Assembly (NCBI GenBank): GCA_040757205.1
Contig: JBFLXL010000004.1
Location: 1 to 64,000, forward strand
Direction: 5' to 3'
Length of the DNA stretch: 64,000 bases
Origin: Bacillota bacterium
GTDB taxonomy: Bacteria > Bacillota > Desulfotomaculia > Desulfotomaculales > Desulforudaceae
The stretch's first letter is position 1. Every line of letters begins with the position of its first letter. Positions 17,409 to 26,248 of this stretch are shown piece after piece. The notes beneath the pieces were generated by a model, which saw nothing but the letters and a program-made list of their open reading frames with translations, ran no database searches and had not been told where the DNA came from. Made by a program: the position numbers and the translations under genes.

Positions 17409-19118
17409 CTAAACAGCCAGGAATTCGTCCACCGGTTTGATTACGCCCGCTTCCTTCAAGGCTTCATAAGCGGGAAAGCCTTTCTTTTTCCCTTGCGCGG
17501 CAATTTCCCTCAGATCGCCGGAAAGGGAAGCCGTGGGCGGTTTCCGCTTGCGGCCGCTTCCGGACGGTGCCTTCGCCCAGGGGTGGTCATCCTTTTTCTC
17601 AGCGGACTTGTTCGTGGCCAGCAAAAAGGCTTCTTGCATGGCCGACTTTAAATCCCTTGCGCTTCCGTGGCGGTCCAGGGCTTGTACGGCACACGCGCGG
17701 GCAATGCGGGGTGCAAAACCAGCCTCCACCAACCAATTGGCAATCCGGACCGGATTTGAATCGGGACCGTCACCGGCAGCGTTTTGCTCAGCCTTTCTTT
17801 GGTTGCGCAAGGTATTCAGCGTTCCCTCAATAGTCACCCGTTGATTCGCTTGTTGAAAGTATTCGTCCAGGTTCGCAATCGGAGGGTGAATATCCATGAT
17901 GGTGCTGAGTTTCTGATAATCCTTCCGCCGTAGCGCTTCGAGAATCGTCTTAACCGACTGCAGGCACTCGGCGGCGGCCTTTCGAATCGACCCCGGAGTG
18001 ATGGTTTCGTCTTCGCCTCCGATTACGCTCCACTGGGTGATCATATACAGCTTAACGGCAATGTCCACGATTCCCTGCGATTCGTCATATAAAGCCTGGC
18101 TGAGCGCCGACGTGAGCGGTGTGGGAATATTGGTCCACTGGTAATCCCATAAACCATCGATGAAGAAATCCCAGATTTCATCCTTGGCAAAATGAGACCA
18201 GATCAGATCTCCCTGTCCGGAGCCTCTACGGGCTGAGGCAAACTCCCGGGTAACCAGCGGGAGCGCCTTGAATGTGCCCACAAGTACCACCGGAACTCCG
18301 ATGGTATTGGCCAACTGCACGAAAAAGTTCAGCATCTTGGCGGCGCCGCCGCTTTTCGCCTCACTCAGCCGCTGAATCTCATCAACCACAAGTACGCCCA
18401 GGCCTAAAACGGCCGCCAAGTAGGCCATGTTCGGTATCAGTTCGTCCACCGTCCGGCGGCTGTTGCCAAACTTCTGGTAATAGCGCGTTTCGAGAATCTG
18501 GTCGATGGCCTGGAAGAAATTCAGGCAAAGTCCCTTCAGCGAACCGTCGTACGGGCATTCCAACTTGAGCCAGACCAACTGCGCACGGTCGAAGCTGTGT
18601 CCGTTGTACTCGGTATGGACAATTACCTGGGGATAAAGAGACAGTACGCTTTCCACCGCCGTGGACTTGCCCACCCCGCTGGTCCCAATGATGTGGAAGC
18701 CGGCCGCCGTGGAACGGATGACCGGCGTGTAGTTATCATCCGCCGGACCCCAGTCAATGCCGGGAAACCCCGCTCTGATCTGTTTCTTCCACTCCGCCGA
18801 AATCGGGTTGCGCGCCAAATAACCATTGCGGATCATCCGGGAAAAACGGCGTTCCAACTCCGTGTGAATGGGTAAGGGTTCCATATAATTGGCAATCGAC
18901 TGCACCGCCTGGAGGCGGGCTTCAGCCGGCCACCGGCGTTCAGCTTCATCATACTTGGGTCTGCGGCGCATACGTCTGGCCGCGGTATCGGACGTATAAA
19001 CCGGTGGCAGGGCCTCGATGAATGGGTTATGCTGATAGACCGCCTCCATGCTTGGACCGTAATTCGCGGGAATCCGGTTGCCGACAAAAATGTGGCCCCC
19101 GCACAGCCTTTCGACCAT
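17409..19118 (-). CDS. tnsC: TnsC transposition regulator ATPase
   Basis: This 569-residue AAA+ ATPase links the target selector to the transposase and gives target immunity. Walker A is GTSGVGKST at residues 145-153 and Walker B is GVLVVDEIQR at 241-250, with VPVVLVGTF as a sensor-1-like strand. It shares one base with the end of tnsB. The C-terminal extension after about residue 400 is charged and probably contacts TnsA/TnsB, as known for Tn7. No frameshift or missing motif is seen, so the machinery looks intact. Confidence 0.92.
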   Translation of the reverse strand: MVERLCGGHIFVGNRIPANYGPSMEAVYQHNPFIEALPPVYTSDTAARRMRRRPKYDEAERRWPAEARLQAVQSIANYMEPLPIHTELERRFSRMIRNGYLARNPISAEWKKQIRAGFPGIDWGPADDNYTPVIRSTAAGFHIIGTSGVGKSTAVESVLSLYPQVIVHTEYNGHSFDRAQLVWLKLECPYDGSLKGLCLNFFQAIDQILETRYYQKFGNSRRTVDELIPNMAYLAAVLGLGVLVVDEIQRLSEAKSGGAAKMLNFFVQLANTIGVPVVLVGTFKALPLVTREFASARRGSGQGDLIWSHFAKDEIWDFFIDGLWDYQWTNIPTPLTSALSQALYDESQGIVDIAVKLYMITQWSVIGGEDETITPGSIRKAAAECLQSVKTILEALRRKDYQKLSTIMDIHPPIANLDEYFQQANQRVTIEGTLNTLRNQRKAEQNAAGDGPDSNPVRIANWLVEAGFAPRIARACAVQALDRHGSARDLKSAMQEAFLLATNKSAEKKDDHPWAKAPSGSGRKRKPPTASLSGDLREIAAQGKKKGFPAYEALKEAGVIKPVDEFLAV

Positions 19119-21325
19119 TACTGATCACCTCTTTCCTTACGCAGGCGCTTTAGCATTTCAAAATCCTTCTCACGCCAGGACGAGTTCTTCTCGCCCGCTC
19201 CATTTTCCGTCCGGGGAGGCTCATGAGATTTAATCTCACTTCCGGGAGCCTTGTCCTTGTCGTTCAAGATCCACGCTTCTTCCTGACGGATCTGCTCCTT
19301 TTCCTCCGCCCTATTCCGGCGGATGTTCTTAATGCGCTGCCGGTTGCTGGCCCCGCCGGAACCGGCAGCCTCCGTTTGTTCTTTGGCCTCCGCCACCACC
19401 GCCTTGATGCGGGCGTTCAGTTCCGCCTTGGACTGCATCTCGTCGGTGGCATGCAGCGCGTGCTGCATTCGTTCCAATTCCTGCAACTCCAAGACTTCCT
19501 CCAGGCGCCGCCCCTTGTACAGTTCTTGGGTTTTCAACAACCGGCACGGTTCGATTTCCCTTCCATCCCGTGGACATAGATAGATAACATCCGTACTCCG
19601 TGGATCAAAACTGACGGGAACGGTCCACTGACCATACACGCGCGCCTTTTCAAACCACTGTTCCAACAGAGCCCGCTCGCAACTGTAATACATTCCCTTG
19701 AAACGAATTCCCTTGGGAGTGACAGCCGCCTGATCTCTGGGCATCAAACTCAGCCGGACAATGTCCGGTGCCACTTCCCTCAAGTGACCGCTCCGGTTGG
19801 CTATCCCCCAATTCCATAACTCGATGGGGATCGGTTCGACCCCTTCGCTAACCATAAAATCATCCCGCGGGTACCACTCCATGCGGTGGTGCAGGTTGTA
19901 TTGCAGCGCCGTGTAGATCATGATTTTCGTAAACTGATGCAAGTCCAGCGTGGCGTCTAACCGGTAGTCCCTTTCGCCCCGTTCGCGGAACCGCTCCCTG
20001 ACCGCGCCGGGAAGCCAGTGAATCACCTTTAGATCGTCCAGGCGGAAGTGTTGCTCGACGATGCCCTTCCAGTCGGCGCGATACGGCGGAGTATTGGCCA
20101 TGGTGATGTTCAGGGAGTCTACCAGGTGATCCGCATTGATCCCCTCCAATTCCCCCCGGTCGGCAAGGATCGCTTCGGGCAGGTGGCGGCAAGGCCATTC
20201 CTCCGGCGAAATTTCAATCCCGTATTCCGCACAGAAGGACACCTTGTCGGCAGCAGCGTTCGCCAGGGCCATCATTGCGCCAACCCAACTGGGTCCTTCC
20301 AGCCCGATATAGAGTCCGGCCACCATCCGGCTCAAGACATCAATCACCACGTATAGCACCGGTTTGCCGATAATCTGCGACCGGTTGAAACTGCTGACGA
20401 GGTAAACACTGACGATGGTGGCGTCAATTTGATAAAGGGAACCGGGACCGAAGGCCATTTGGGTTGAGTTGCCCAAAACGGCTCTTTTCCGGAGGGCGAA
20501 GCCCCGTTCCCCCTCCCGGGCGGTGATGGACTTGCGCAAATCCAGCTCTTTGGAATACCAGTACCGGTATTGTCCAAAAGTAGGCAGTTCGTTTGCGGGT
20601 GGCAGGATGGGGATCTGGACACCTTCATCCTCACGGAAACCGACGCTGAAGAATTTTTCAATCATCTGCTGGTAGGCCCGGGTGAGCGGAGCCTTGTCCT
20701 TATTGTTGTAGAACATCTTCGTCCCGGCCCGGAAGATTCTCTTTATGTCTTCATCGATATTTACACCGATCCTATCCCCATCCAACTTGACAATCTTGGG
20801 CGGCCGGCCCCGTTTTGCGCTTTTATCACTGATTTTGCGCTCGCGGCCGGGAGCACCGCAACGGTCATACGCGGGAAGCAGGGCGTTTTTTGTTTTTCCC
20901 CCGGCCCAATAGCGGCGCAGATATTTGTAGACCGTCCCCTTGTGGACACCGAAGCGCTCCGCCGTCTCCGCCACCAGGCGTCCGCGCCTCTCATCCCGGT
21001 AAATGTCCGGTTCATCCTCCACCAGATCCTTGATCATCTCCCAGGCGCGATCCCTGCGCTCACGGTGTTTCTGCAGGATTTCCGCCTCGGCGGTGATCAG
21101 CCCGGAATAGGGGTCCACCGTCCGTTTGACGGCTTCTCCATCGGCCATGGCCCTTTCGATATCCCGGGCGTCTTTCCAGAGGGGCAGGGCCTTGGGATTG
21201 AAAAGCGGCATCACCACTACTTGTTTACCGGTGGCATCAAGCCAGAGAACGCGTTCCAAAACAAATGTGTTTTCATCAATGCCCAGCCATTCGATTATTG
21301 AGTTTATAACTATGACCCCCGTCAT
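19118..21325 (-). CDS. tnsB: TnsB transposase (DDE integrase)
   Basis: This 735-residue Mu/Tn7-type DDE transposase binds the transposon ends and cuts and joins the 3' strands. The catalytic residues are D301 (YQIDAT), D389 (LADRGE) and E424 (GIVEQH). The N-terminal part contains helix-turn-helix regions, such as AERFGVHKGTVYKYLRRYW, that should bind the repeats at both ends. It overlaps tnsA by 4 bases and tnsC by 1. All three acidic residues are present, so the enzyme looks active. The last 120 residues are charged and probably contact TnsC. Confidence 0.94.
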   Translation of the reverse strand: MTGVIVINSIIEWLGIDENTFVLERVLWLDATGKQVVVMPLFNPKALPLWKDARDIERAMADGEAVKRTVDPYSGLITAEAEILQKHRERRDRAWEMIKDLVEDEPDIYRDERRGRLVAETAERFGVHKGTVYKYLRRYWAGGKTKNALLPAYDRCGAPGRERKISDKSAKRGRPPKIVKLDGDRIGVNIDEDIKRIFRAGTKMFYNNKDKAPLTRAYQQMIEKFFSVGFREDEGVQIPILPPANELPTFGQYRYWYSKELDLRKSITAREGERGFALRKRAVLGNSTQMAFGPGSLYQIDATIVSVYLVSSFNRSQIIGKPVLYVVIDVLSRMVAGLYIGLEGPSWVGAMMALANAAADKVSFCAEYGIEISPEEWPCRHLPEAILADRGELEGINADHLVDSLNITMANTPPYRADWKGIVEQHFRLDDLKVIHWLPGAVRERFRERGERDYRLDATLDLHQFTKIMIYTALQYNLHHRMEWYPRDDFMVSEGVEPIPIELWNWGIANRSGHLREVAPDIVRLSLMPRDQAAVTPKGIRFKGMYYSCERALLEQWFEKARVYGQWTVPVSFDPRSTDVIYLCPRDGREIEPCRLLKTQELYKGRRLEEVLELQELERMQHALHATDEMQSKAELNARIKAVVAEAKEQTEAAGSGGASNRQRIKNIRRNRAEEKEQIRQEEAWILNDKDKAPGSEIKSHEPPRTENGAGEKNSSWREKDFEMLKRLRKERGDQ

Positions 21326-22158
21326 GCGGAATCACCTGCCTGATTAATCTTCATGTAGGATCGAGTGACGGCCAAAGGTTTGCCCGTATCTATGACCGTG
21401 TTCATGTCCACCAGCCAGTACCGGTTGGCGATCAGGTGTCTTACCACCCACAAGCTGCTTCCCGGTTCCAAGCCCAACTGCTCGTCCACCGCCAGAGCCG
21501 CGTGGGCCAAGGGGTTCCTCCTTCGCTCCATCTGTTTGGAAAGCCCGTGTTCAATCTGACCGAGGATATGCGGACTGATGTCCGGTGCACTGGACAAGTC
21601 CCTGGCCTTATGGACCCACCGTACATTGGCGGCCAATGGCTCCGGGATCTCGTTTTCGGTAACAATCCCCCAATCCATCCCTTGCTCCTGCCACCAGGTT
21701 CGCTCGATTTCCAGCTTTTCCAGCGCCCGCCTGGAATTCAGATCCTTGGCCATCTTGACGGTGCGCGCCCTTAACTCGGTTCCACCCGCCGTACAAACAT
21801 CGATCACAAAGTCCGTCGTCATCACGGCCGCCTCTTTGGTCTTGGGATCTGTGGGATGCTTGATCTGCAAACGCCCGGCAATCTCCAGGGTTTGGTCAAG
21901 CGGCAAAGGATATTGCTCCCGGATATCCGTAACGGCCGGAGACCATTCCAGGGTGTAGAAATATTTCAGCTCCAATTGAGACAAAAAATGATGTACCCTC
22001 CCGGTCTTCCAGCCCAATTCACGGGTGGAGAGACCTCGGGAGGATACATCCCGGATAGTCAGCCAGGGAAGGTATCCGCTACCGTGGCCTTGACCGCGGC
22101 CCTCCCTGGTCATCCTTTCAATCTTAGCCGGTGTGGTGGTTCGCTTTCGTTTGGCCAT
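21322..22158 (-). CDS. tnsA: TnsA endonuclease (5'-strand cleavage)
   Basis: This 278-residue restriction-endonuclease-fold protein cuts the 5' strands at the transposon ends, giving cut-and-paste movement. The catalytic set E63 (SQLELKY), D116 (TTDFVID) and K135 (RTVKMAK) lies at nearly the same positions as E63, D114 and K132 in Tn7 TnsA. DIREQYPLPL follows as in the family. The C-terminal half holds the winged-helix-type TnsA domain. It is the first gene of the tns operon and lies just inside the right end, with its promoter touching the innermost TnsB site. Confidence 0.93.
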   Translation of the reverse strand: MAKRKRTTTPAKIERMTREGRGQGHGSGYLPWLTIRDVSSRGLSTRELGWKTGRVHHFLSQLELKYFYTLEWSPAVTDIREQYPLPLDQTLEIAGRLQIKHPTDPKTKEAAVMTTDFVIDVCTAGGTELRARTVKMAKDLNSRRALEKLEIERTWWQEQGMDWGIVTENEIPEPLAANVRWVHKARDLSSAPDISPHILGQIEHGLSKQMERRRNPLAHAALAVDEQLGLEPGSSLWVVRHLIANRYWLVDMNTVIDTGKPLAVTRSYMKINQAGDSA

Positions 22159-22189
22159 GGGAAATCAGCCTCTTTTTCCCTTTTAGCCT

Positions 22190-22218
22190 ATTATACACCA
22201 CCATGTCCGGCTAGTCTA
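22190..22218 (-). promoter_or_regulatory. tnsA promoter overlapping the innermost TnsB-type site
   Basis: A perfect -10 (TATAAT, 22190-22195) is spaced 17 bases from TAGACT (22213-22218), a 4 of 6 match to -35. The -35 is the first six bases of the innermost right-end TnsB site. Binding of TnsB there would block the promoter, a self-limiting arrangement like that described for Tn7. Confidence 0.7.
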
Positions 22219-22301
22219 CAACTTTATTTTCATAGTCTACGACTTTATTACGTAGTCTACAACTTTATTTTCACAGTCTACAACTTTATTTTACATAGAC
22301 A
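22213..22301 (-). repeat. Transposon right end with four tandem TnsB-type binding sites
   Basis: Four copies of AGTCTACAACTTTATTTT (one variant AGTCTACGACTTTATTA) begin at 22213, 22234, 22254 and 22275, a 20-21 base period. They are followed by the terminal ACATAGACA. Four abutting sites beside the tns genes is the Tn7 right-end layout. The last bases form the inverted repeat with the left end. Confidence 0.92.
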
Positions 22302-22360
22302 CCAGGTGTACACCCTTGCCTACTGCTACTCCACCGTCACGCTCTTGGCCAGGTTGCGTG
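22302..22360 (-). other. attTn7 site: glmS 3' end and insertion point
   Basis: The glmS stop codon is at 22326-22328 and the transposon begins 24 bases beyond it. The end of glmS encodes the highly conserved KPRNLAKSVTVE, whose DNA is the known TnsD recognition sequence in Tn7 systems. The flank just outside the element is CCAGG. Confidence 0.85.
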
Positions 22361-24155
22361 GTTTGTCGACGGAGCAGCCCCGGTATACGGCGGCGTAGTA
22401 GGCGAAGAGCTGGAGCGGGACCACCGCCAGGATGGGCGCCAGGACCGGGTGGGTGGGCGGCAGGTAGAGGCGGAAATCACCCAGCTCCTCGCTGTCGTGG
22501 TCGCCCTGGAAGGTCAGGGTGACCACCTCGGCGCCGCGCGCCTTCACTTCCTTGATGTTGCTCAACGTCTTCTCGAAGAGCTCCGGCTGGGTGGCCAGGG
22601 CGATCACCGGGATGCCCTCGGTGATCAGGGCCAGGGTGCCGTGTTTGAGTTCGCCGGCGGCGTAAGCCTCGGCGTGGATGTACGAGATTTCCTTGAGTTT
22701 TAAGCTCCCCTCCATGGCCACCGCGTAGTCCAGGCCGCGGCCGATAAAGAACAGGCAGTGCCGCTGGTGGTAGCGCCGCGCCAGGGCGGCGATCTCCTCC
22801 GCGCCGGCCAGGATCTGGCCCACGCCGTGGTGGAGTTCGCGCAGGGCCCGCAGGAGGTCCTCGCGCTCCTCGCCGGGCAGGGTGCCGCGCTCTCCGGCCA
22901 GCCAGACGGCCAGCAGGTAGAAGGCGGCGAGCTGGGTGACGTAGGCCTTGGTGGAAGCCACGGCGATTTCGGGGCCGGCCCAGGTGTAGAGCACGCTGTC
23001 GGCCTCGCGCGCGATGGAGCTGCCGACCACGTTGGTGATCGCCACGACCCGCGCGCCGCGGCTTTTCGCCTCGCGTAGCGCCGCCCGGGTGTCGGCGGTC
23101 TCGCCGGACTGGCTGACCACCACCACCAGGTCCCCCGGCCCGATGAGCGGGTCGCGGTAACGGAACTCGGAGGCGATGTCCACCTCCACCGGCAGGCGGA
23201 CCAGTTTCTCGATGATGTATTTCCCGACCACGCCGGCGTGGAAGGCCGTACCGCACGCGGTCACGAAGACCTTCTTCAAGCCTTTGGCGAACCCGGGCTC
23301 GAAGTTCAGCTCCTCCAGCACGGCACGCCGGCAGTCGTCGTCGATCCGGCCGCGCAGGGTGTCGCGGAGTGAGCGCGGCTGTTCAAAAATCTCTTTGAGC
23401 ATGAAGTGGTCGTAGCCGGCTTTCTCGGCCTGTTCGGCCTCCCAATGGACCTGGAAGATCTCCCTGTTCAGCGGCCGGCCGTGGAAATCGGAGATCCGCA
23501 CCCCGTCCGGGGTGATTTCAGCGACGTCGCCGTCGTTCAAGAGGTGGGTGTCCCGCGTGTAGGCCAGCAGCGCCGGGATGTCGGAGGCGATGAAGTTCTC
23601 GCGCTCGCCCACGCCGATGACCAGCGGGCTGTCCTGGCGGGCGGTGACCAGCCGCTGGGGCTCGTCGACGGTGAGCGCCAGGAGCGCGAAGCTCCCCTCC
23701 AGCCACTCCAGGGCCTCCAGCACGGCCCGGTACAGGTCGCCGCGGTAGAACTGCTCGATCAGGTGGGGCAGCACCTCGGTGTCGGTGTCCGAACGGAACG
23801 CGTGCCCCTCGGCTTTGAGCCGGCTCCGCAGGCGGTGGTAGTTCTCGATGATCCCGTTGTGCACCACGGCGATCCGCCCGGTGCAGTCGGTGTGGGGGTG
23901 GGCGTTGAGGTCGGTGGGCGCGCCGTGCGTCGCCCAGCGGGTGTGCCCGATGCCGGACGTGGCCTCGAACCGGAACTCGGCGAGGGCCCGCACCAAGACG
24001 TCCAGGGTGCCTGCCCGCTTCTCCACGGTGAGGCCGCCGTTTTGGGGCACCACAATGCCCGCCGAGTCGTACCCGCGGTATTCCAAGCGCCGCAGCCCGT
24101 CGATCAGGACGGGCACGGCCTGCTGGTGGCCGGTGTAACCAACAATTCCGCACAT
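22326..24155 (-). CDS. glmS: Glutamine--fructose-6-phosphate aminotransferase
   Basis: GlmS makes glucosamine-6-phosphate from fructose-6-phosphate and glutamine, the first step to UDP-GlcNAc for cell wall. At 609 residues it has the normal length. The N-terminal glutaminase domain begins MCGIVGYTG, with catalytic Cys2 exposed after Met removal; two SIS sugar-isomerase domains follow (VVVVSQSGETADTRAAL and the region near FIGRGLDYAVAMEG). The C-terminus KSVTVE is the conserved end that is also the Tn7 target. A ribosome binding site (AGGAGG) lies before the ATG. It is preceded by a glmS ribozyme and by glmM, the next enzyme of the pathway. Confidence 0.97.
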   Translation of the reverse strand: MCGIVGYTGHQQAVPVLIDGLRRLEYRGYDSAGIVVPQNGGLTVEKRAGTLDVLVRALAEFRFEATSGIGHTRWATHGAPTDLNAHPHTDCTGRIAVVHNGIIENYHRLRSRLKAEGHAFRSDTDTEVLPHLIEQFYRGDLYRAVLEALEWLEGSFALLALTVDEPQRLVTARQDSPLVIGVGERENFIASDIPALLAYTRDTHLLNDGDVAEITPDGVRISDFHGRPLNREIFQVHWEAEQAEKAGYDHFMLKEIFEQPRSLRDTLRGRIDDDCRRAVLEELNFEPGFAKGLKKVFVTACGTAFHAGVVGKYIIEKLVRLPVEVDIASEFRYRDPLIGPGDLVVVVSQSGETADTRAALREAKSRGARVVAITNVVGSSIAREADSVLYTWAGPEIAVASTKAYVTQLAAFYLLAVWLAGERGTLPGEEREDLLRALRELHHGVGQILAGAEEIAALARRYHQRHCLFFIGRGLDYAVAMEGSLKLKEISYIHAEAYAAGELKHGTLALITEGIPVIALATQPELFEKTLSNIKEVKARGAEVVTLTFQGDHDSEELGDFRLYLPPTHPVLAPILAVVPLQLFAYYAAVYRGCSVDKPRNLAKSVTVE

Positions 24156-24334
24156 CGCTAAAATCCTCCTGTTGTCTCTATGTTGTCTCTAAAGAAATGG
24201 ACAAGGACCGGCAACAAAGCGCGGTCCTAAAAGCCGGGCCGCCCCGCCCGCCGCAGAAAAGCGCGTTCAAGAACGCCCCGTCCCCCGGCCCGCAAGCGGT
24301 CGATCACTCTCGGGATTAATTGCCTTAAAGGTCA

Positions 24335-24530
24335 CCGGGCGCTTTTGTCCCGCGGGTCGCCCCGCGGTTTTGTGGCGCCGTTCACGGCCGTGACCCGAAG
24401 CCGGGAGGCATCCGCCGAATCCTTCGATGAACCTCCCCCTCGTCAACCCCCTTGCCCTGCCGGCGCGCGCTCCACAGTCAAACGTGGCACGGCGCGGGGC
24501 ACACGGCACGGGGGTCCTGGCGCTGGCTTT
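24335..24530 (-). promoter_or_regulatory. glmS ribozyme (glucosamine-6-phosphate-sensing self-cleaving riboswitch)
   Basis: The leader of glmS carries the conserved core of the glmS ribozyme: AGCGCCAGGAC (cleavage expected between A at 24524 and G at 24523 on the minus strand), then GTTGACGAGG, GGAGGTTCATCGAA, GGCGGATGCCTCCCGGC, GGTCACGGCCGTGAA and the 3' pseudoknot region with CAAAACCGCGGGGCGACC and GGGACAAAAGCGCCC. Known members cut their own mRNA when glucosamine-6-phosphate is plentiful, lowering GlmS. About 180 bases of leader follow before the glmS start. Confidence 0.93.
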
Positions 24531-24588
24531 ATGCAACTGTCCTGCCGATTGCCCGTCAATCGGCCGGTTGGTTTGCGTTTAAGTACTT

Positions 24589-26088
24589 CTATCCCGCCTG
24601 CTGCCGGTCGATCTCGGCAACGACCCGGACCAGCTCTTCCACCACCTTTGTCAAGAGGGCTTCGTTCCGCGCCTCGGCCATGACCCGCACCAGTGGCTCG
24701 GTGCCCGACGGCCGGACCAGGATGCGCCCCTCACCGTTTAAGCCGTGTTCGTAGCGGGCGATGGCCTCCCGCAGCACCGGGCTCGCCATCACCGCGTTCC
24801 GGTCCCGCACGCGCACGTTCTCCAGGAGTTGGGGCAGCCGCTCCATCTGGGCGGCCAGCTCCGACAGGGGCCGGCCGGTCTCCCGCATCACCTTCATGAG
24901 CTGCAGGGCGGTGATGATCCCGTCCCCGGTGGTGTTGTACTCGGTGAAGATGATGTGGCCCGACTGCTCCCCGCCCAGGCAGCAACCCGACCGGAGCATT
25001 TCCTCTAAGACGTACCGGTCCCCTACTTTGGTTTGCAGCACCCGGATGCCGGCCTCGCGCAGGGCCAGGTGCAGCCCGAGGTTGCTCATCACCGTGACCA
25101 CCATCGTGTTCCCGGCCAGGCGCCCGTGCCGGCGCATGTGCCGGCCGCAGATGACCAGCAGGTGGTCGCCGTCCACCAGGCGCCCCCGCTCGTCGACCGC
25201 GATCAGCCGGTCGGCGTCGCCGTCGAAGGCAAGGCCCAAGTCCGCCCCCTCCGCCACGACCGCCGCCTGCAGCGCGTGCGGGTGGGTGGAGCCGCAGCCC
25301 GCGTTGATGTTGGTGCCGTCCGGGGTAGCAAACAGCGGGACGACGCTCGCGCCGAGGCGGCCCAGCACCTGGGGCGCCACCTGGTAGGCGGCCCCGTTGG
25401 CGCAGTCGACCGCGACTTTGAGCCCGGCAAGGTCGGACGGCCCGGTCCCGCAGGCGAAGCGCACGTAGCGCTCCACGGCGTCGGGGAGCTTGCGCACCCG
25501 GCCGACGCCGATGCCGGTGGGGGTGGGCAGAGTGTCGCCGTTGCCGCACGCGCCGCTAATGCCACCGTTGCCGCACGCGCCGCTGGCACCGACCGTCAGG
25601 CTGGTGCCGCCGTTGCTGCACGTGTCGCTGGTGTCGCACGCGCCGCCTGTGCCGCCCGCGAGGCCCTTGCCGCTGGTGCCGCCGCCCGCGGCCAGGACCA
25701 ACTGCTCGATGCGGTCCTCCAGCCGATCGGGCAACTTGTAGCCGTTCGCCCCGAAAAACTTGATGCCGTTGTCCTCGTACGGGTTGTGGGACGCCGAGAT
25801 CACCACGCCGCCGCCGGCCTCCGGGACCCGCGCCAGGTAGGCGACGGCCGGGGTGGGCAGCACCCCCACCCGGATGACGTCCACGCCCACCGAGCAGATG
25901 CCGGCGACCAGAGCGGCCTCCAGCATGTCCCCGGAGAGCCGGGTGTCCCGCCCGATGACCAGCGCCCGCGCGCCGGTCTCCTCCCGGAGCACACAGGCGC
26001 CCACCCGGCCCAGCCTGAAGGCCAGTTCGGGCGAGAGTTCCCGGTTGGCGAGGCCGCGCACCCCGTCAGTGCCAAAAAGCACGCCCAT
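24589..26088 (-). CDS. glmM: Phosphoglucosamine mutase with low-complexity insertion
   Basis: GlmM converts glucosamine-6-phosphate to glucosamine-1-phosphate. Hallmarks are FGTDGVRG at the start, the phosphoserine loop ISASHNP (about residue 100), the metal loop DGDADR and the C-terminal RPSGTEPLVRVM. I prefer the ATG giving MGVLFGTDG, three codons inside a possible TTG start. The protein is about 50 residues longer than the usual 445-450: after EQLVLAAGG there is a Gly/Ser/Thr/Cys/Asn-rich stretch of roughly 55-60 residues with repeats such as GACGNG, then the normal sequence resumes at VGRVRKLPDAVERYV. The reading frame stays open, so the insertion is probably tolerated as a surface loop. 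Confidence 0.95.
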   Translation of the reverse strand: MGVLFGTDGVRGLANRELSPELAFRLGRVGACVLREETGARALVIGRDTRLSGDMLEAALVAGICSVGVDVIRVGVLPTPAVAYLARVPEAGGGVVISASHNPYEDNGIKFFGANGYKLPDRLEDRIEQLVLAAGGGTSGKGLAGGTGGACDTSDTCSNGGTSLTVGASGACGNGGISGACGNGDTLPTPTGIGVGRVRKLPDAVERYVRFACGTGPSDLAGLKVAVDCANGAAYQVAPQVLGRLGASVVPLFATPDGTNINAGCGSTHPHALQAAVVAEGADLGLAFDGDADRLIAVDERGRLVDGDHLLVICGRHMRRHGRLAGNTMVVTVMSNLGLHLALREAGIRVLQTKVGDRYVLEEMLRSGCCLGGEQSGHIIFTEYNTTGDGIITALQLMKVMRETGRPLSELAAQMERLPQLLENVRVRDRNAVMASPVLREAIARYEHGLNGEGRILVRPSGTEPLVRVMAEARNEALLTKVVEELVRVVAEIDRQQAG

Positions 26089-26248
26089 TGGTGACAAACG
26101 CCCCCATAAATGTCAACTACTCTATCTTTATCACACATTCCGGGCCCTTTCAAGGTCCCGTTCATTTTTTGCGTGGTCCCTACTATGGTATGCGGCGGCG
26201 CGCGCCCGCGTCCGGGTTCGGACAAGGCCTAATAATGGTAAAGGCGCC

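Larger units (their letters stand above)
1513..22301. mobile_element. Tn7-like transposon carrying a defence island, inserted at attTn7 downstream of glmS
   Basis: Both ends are visible. The left end begins TGTCTACGTAAAATAAAG and the right end, read inward on the minus strand, begins TGTCTATGTAAAATAAAG; the match extends to 27 of 28 bases. The ends carry three spaced (left) and four tandem (right) copies of a 17-20 base TnsB-type site, the same arrangement as in Tn7. tnsABCD lie inside the right end and the right end lies 24 bases past the glmS stop, as known for TnsD-directed Tn7 insertion. The outside 5-base flanks are CCACA (left) and CCAGG (right), so the expected 5-base target duplication is imperfect. 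The cargo is a run of predicted anti-phage genes. There is no tnsE, integrase or CRISPR array. Confidence 0.93.

Noticed and set aside
22213-22292. Regular 20-21 base repeats that could suggest a CRISPR array
   Set aside because: There are no spacers of their own length, the repeats match the left end of the element, and they lie at the transposon terminus. They are TnsB-type binding sites.
24267-24536. An 89-codon minus-strand reading frame before glmS
   Set aside because: It lies on the glmS ribozyme, whose conserved core explains the sequence.
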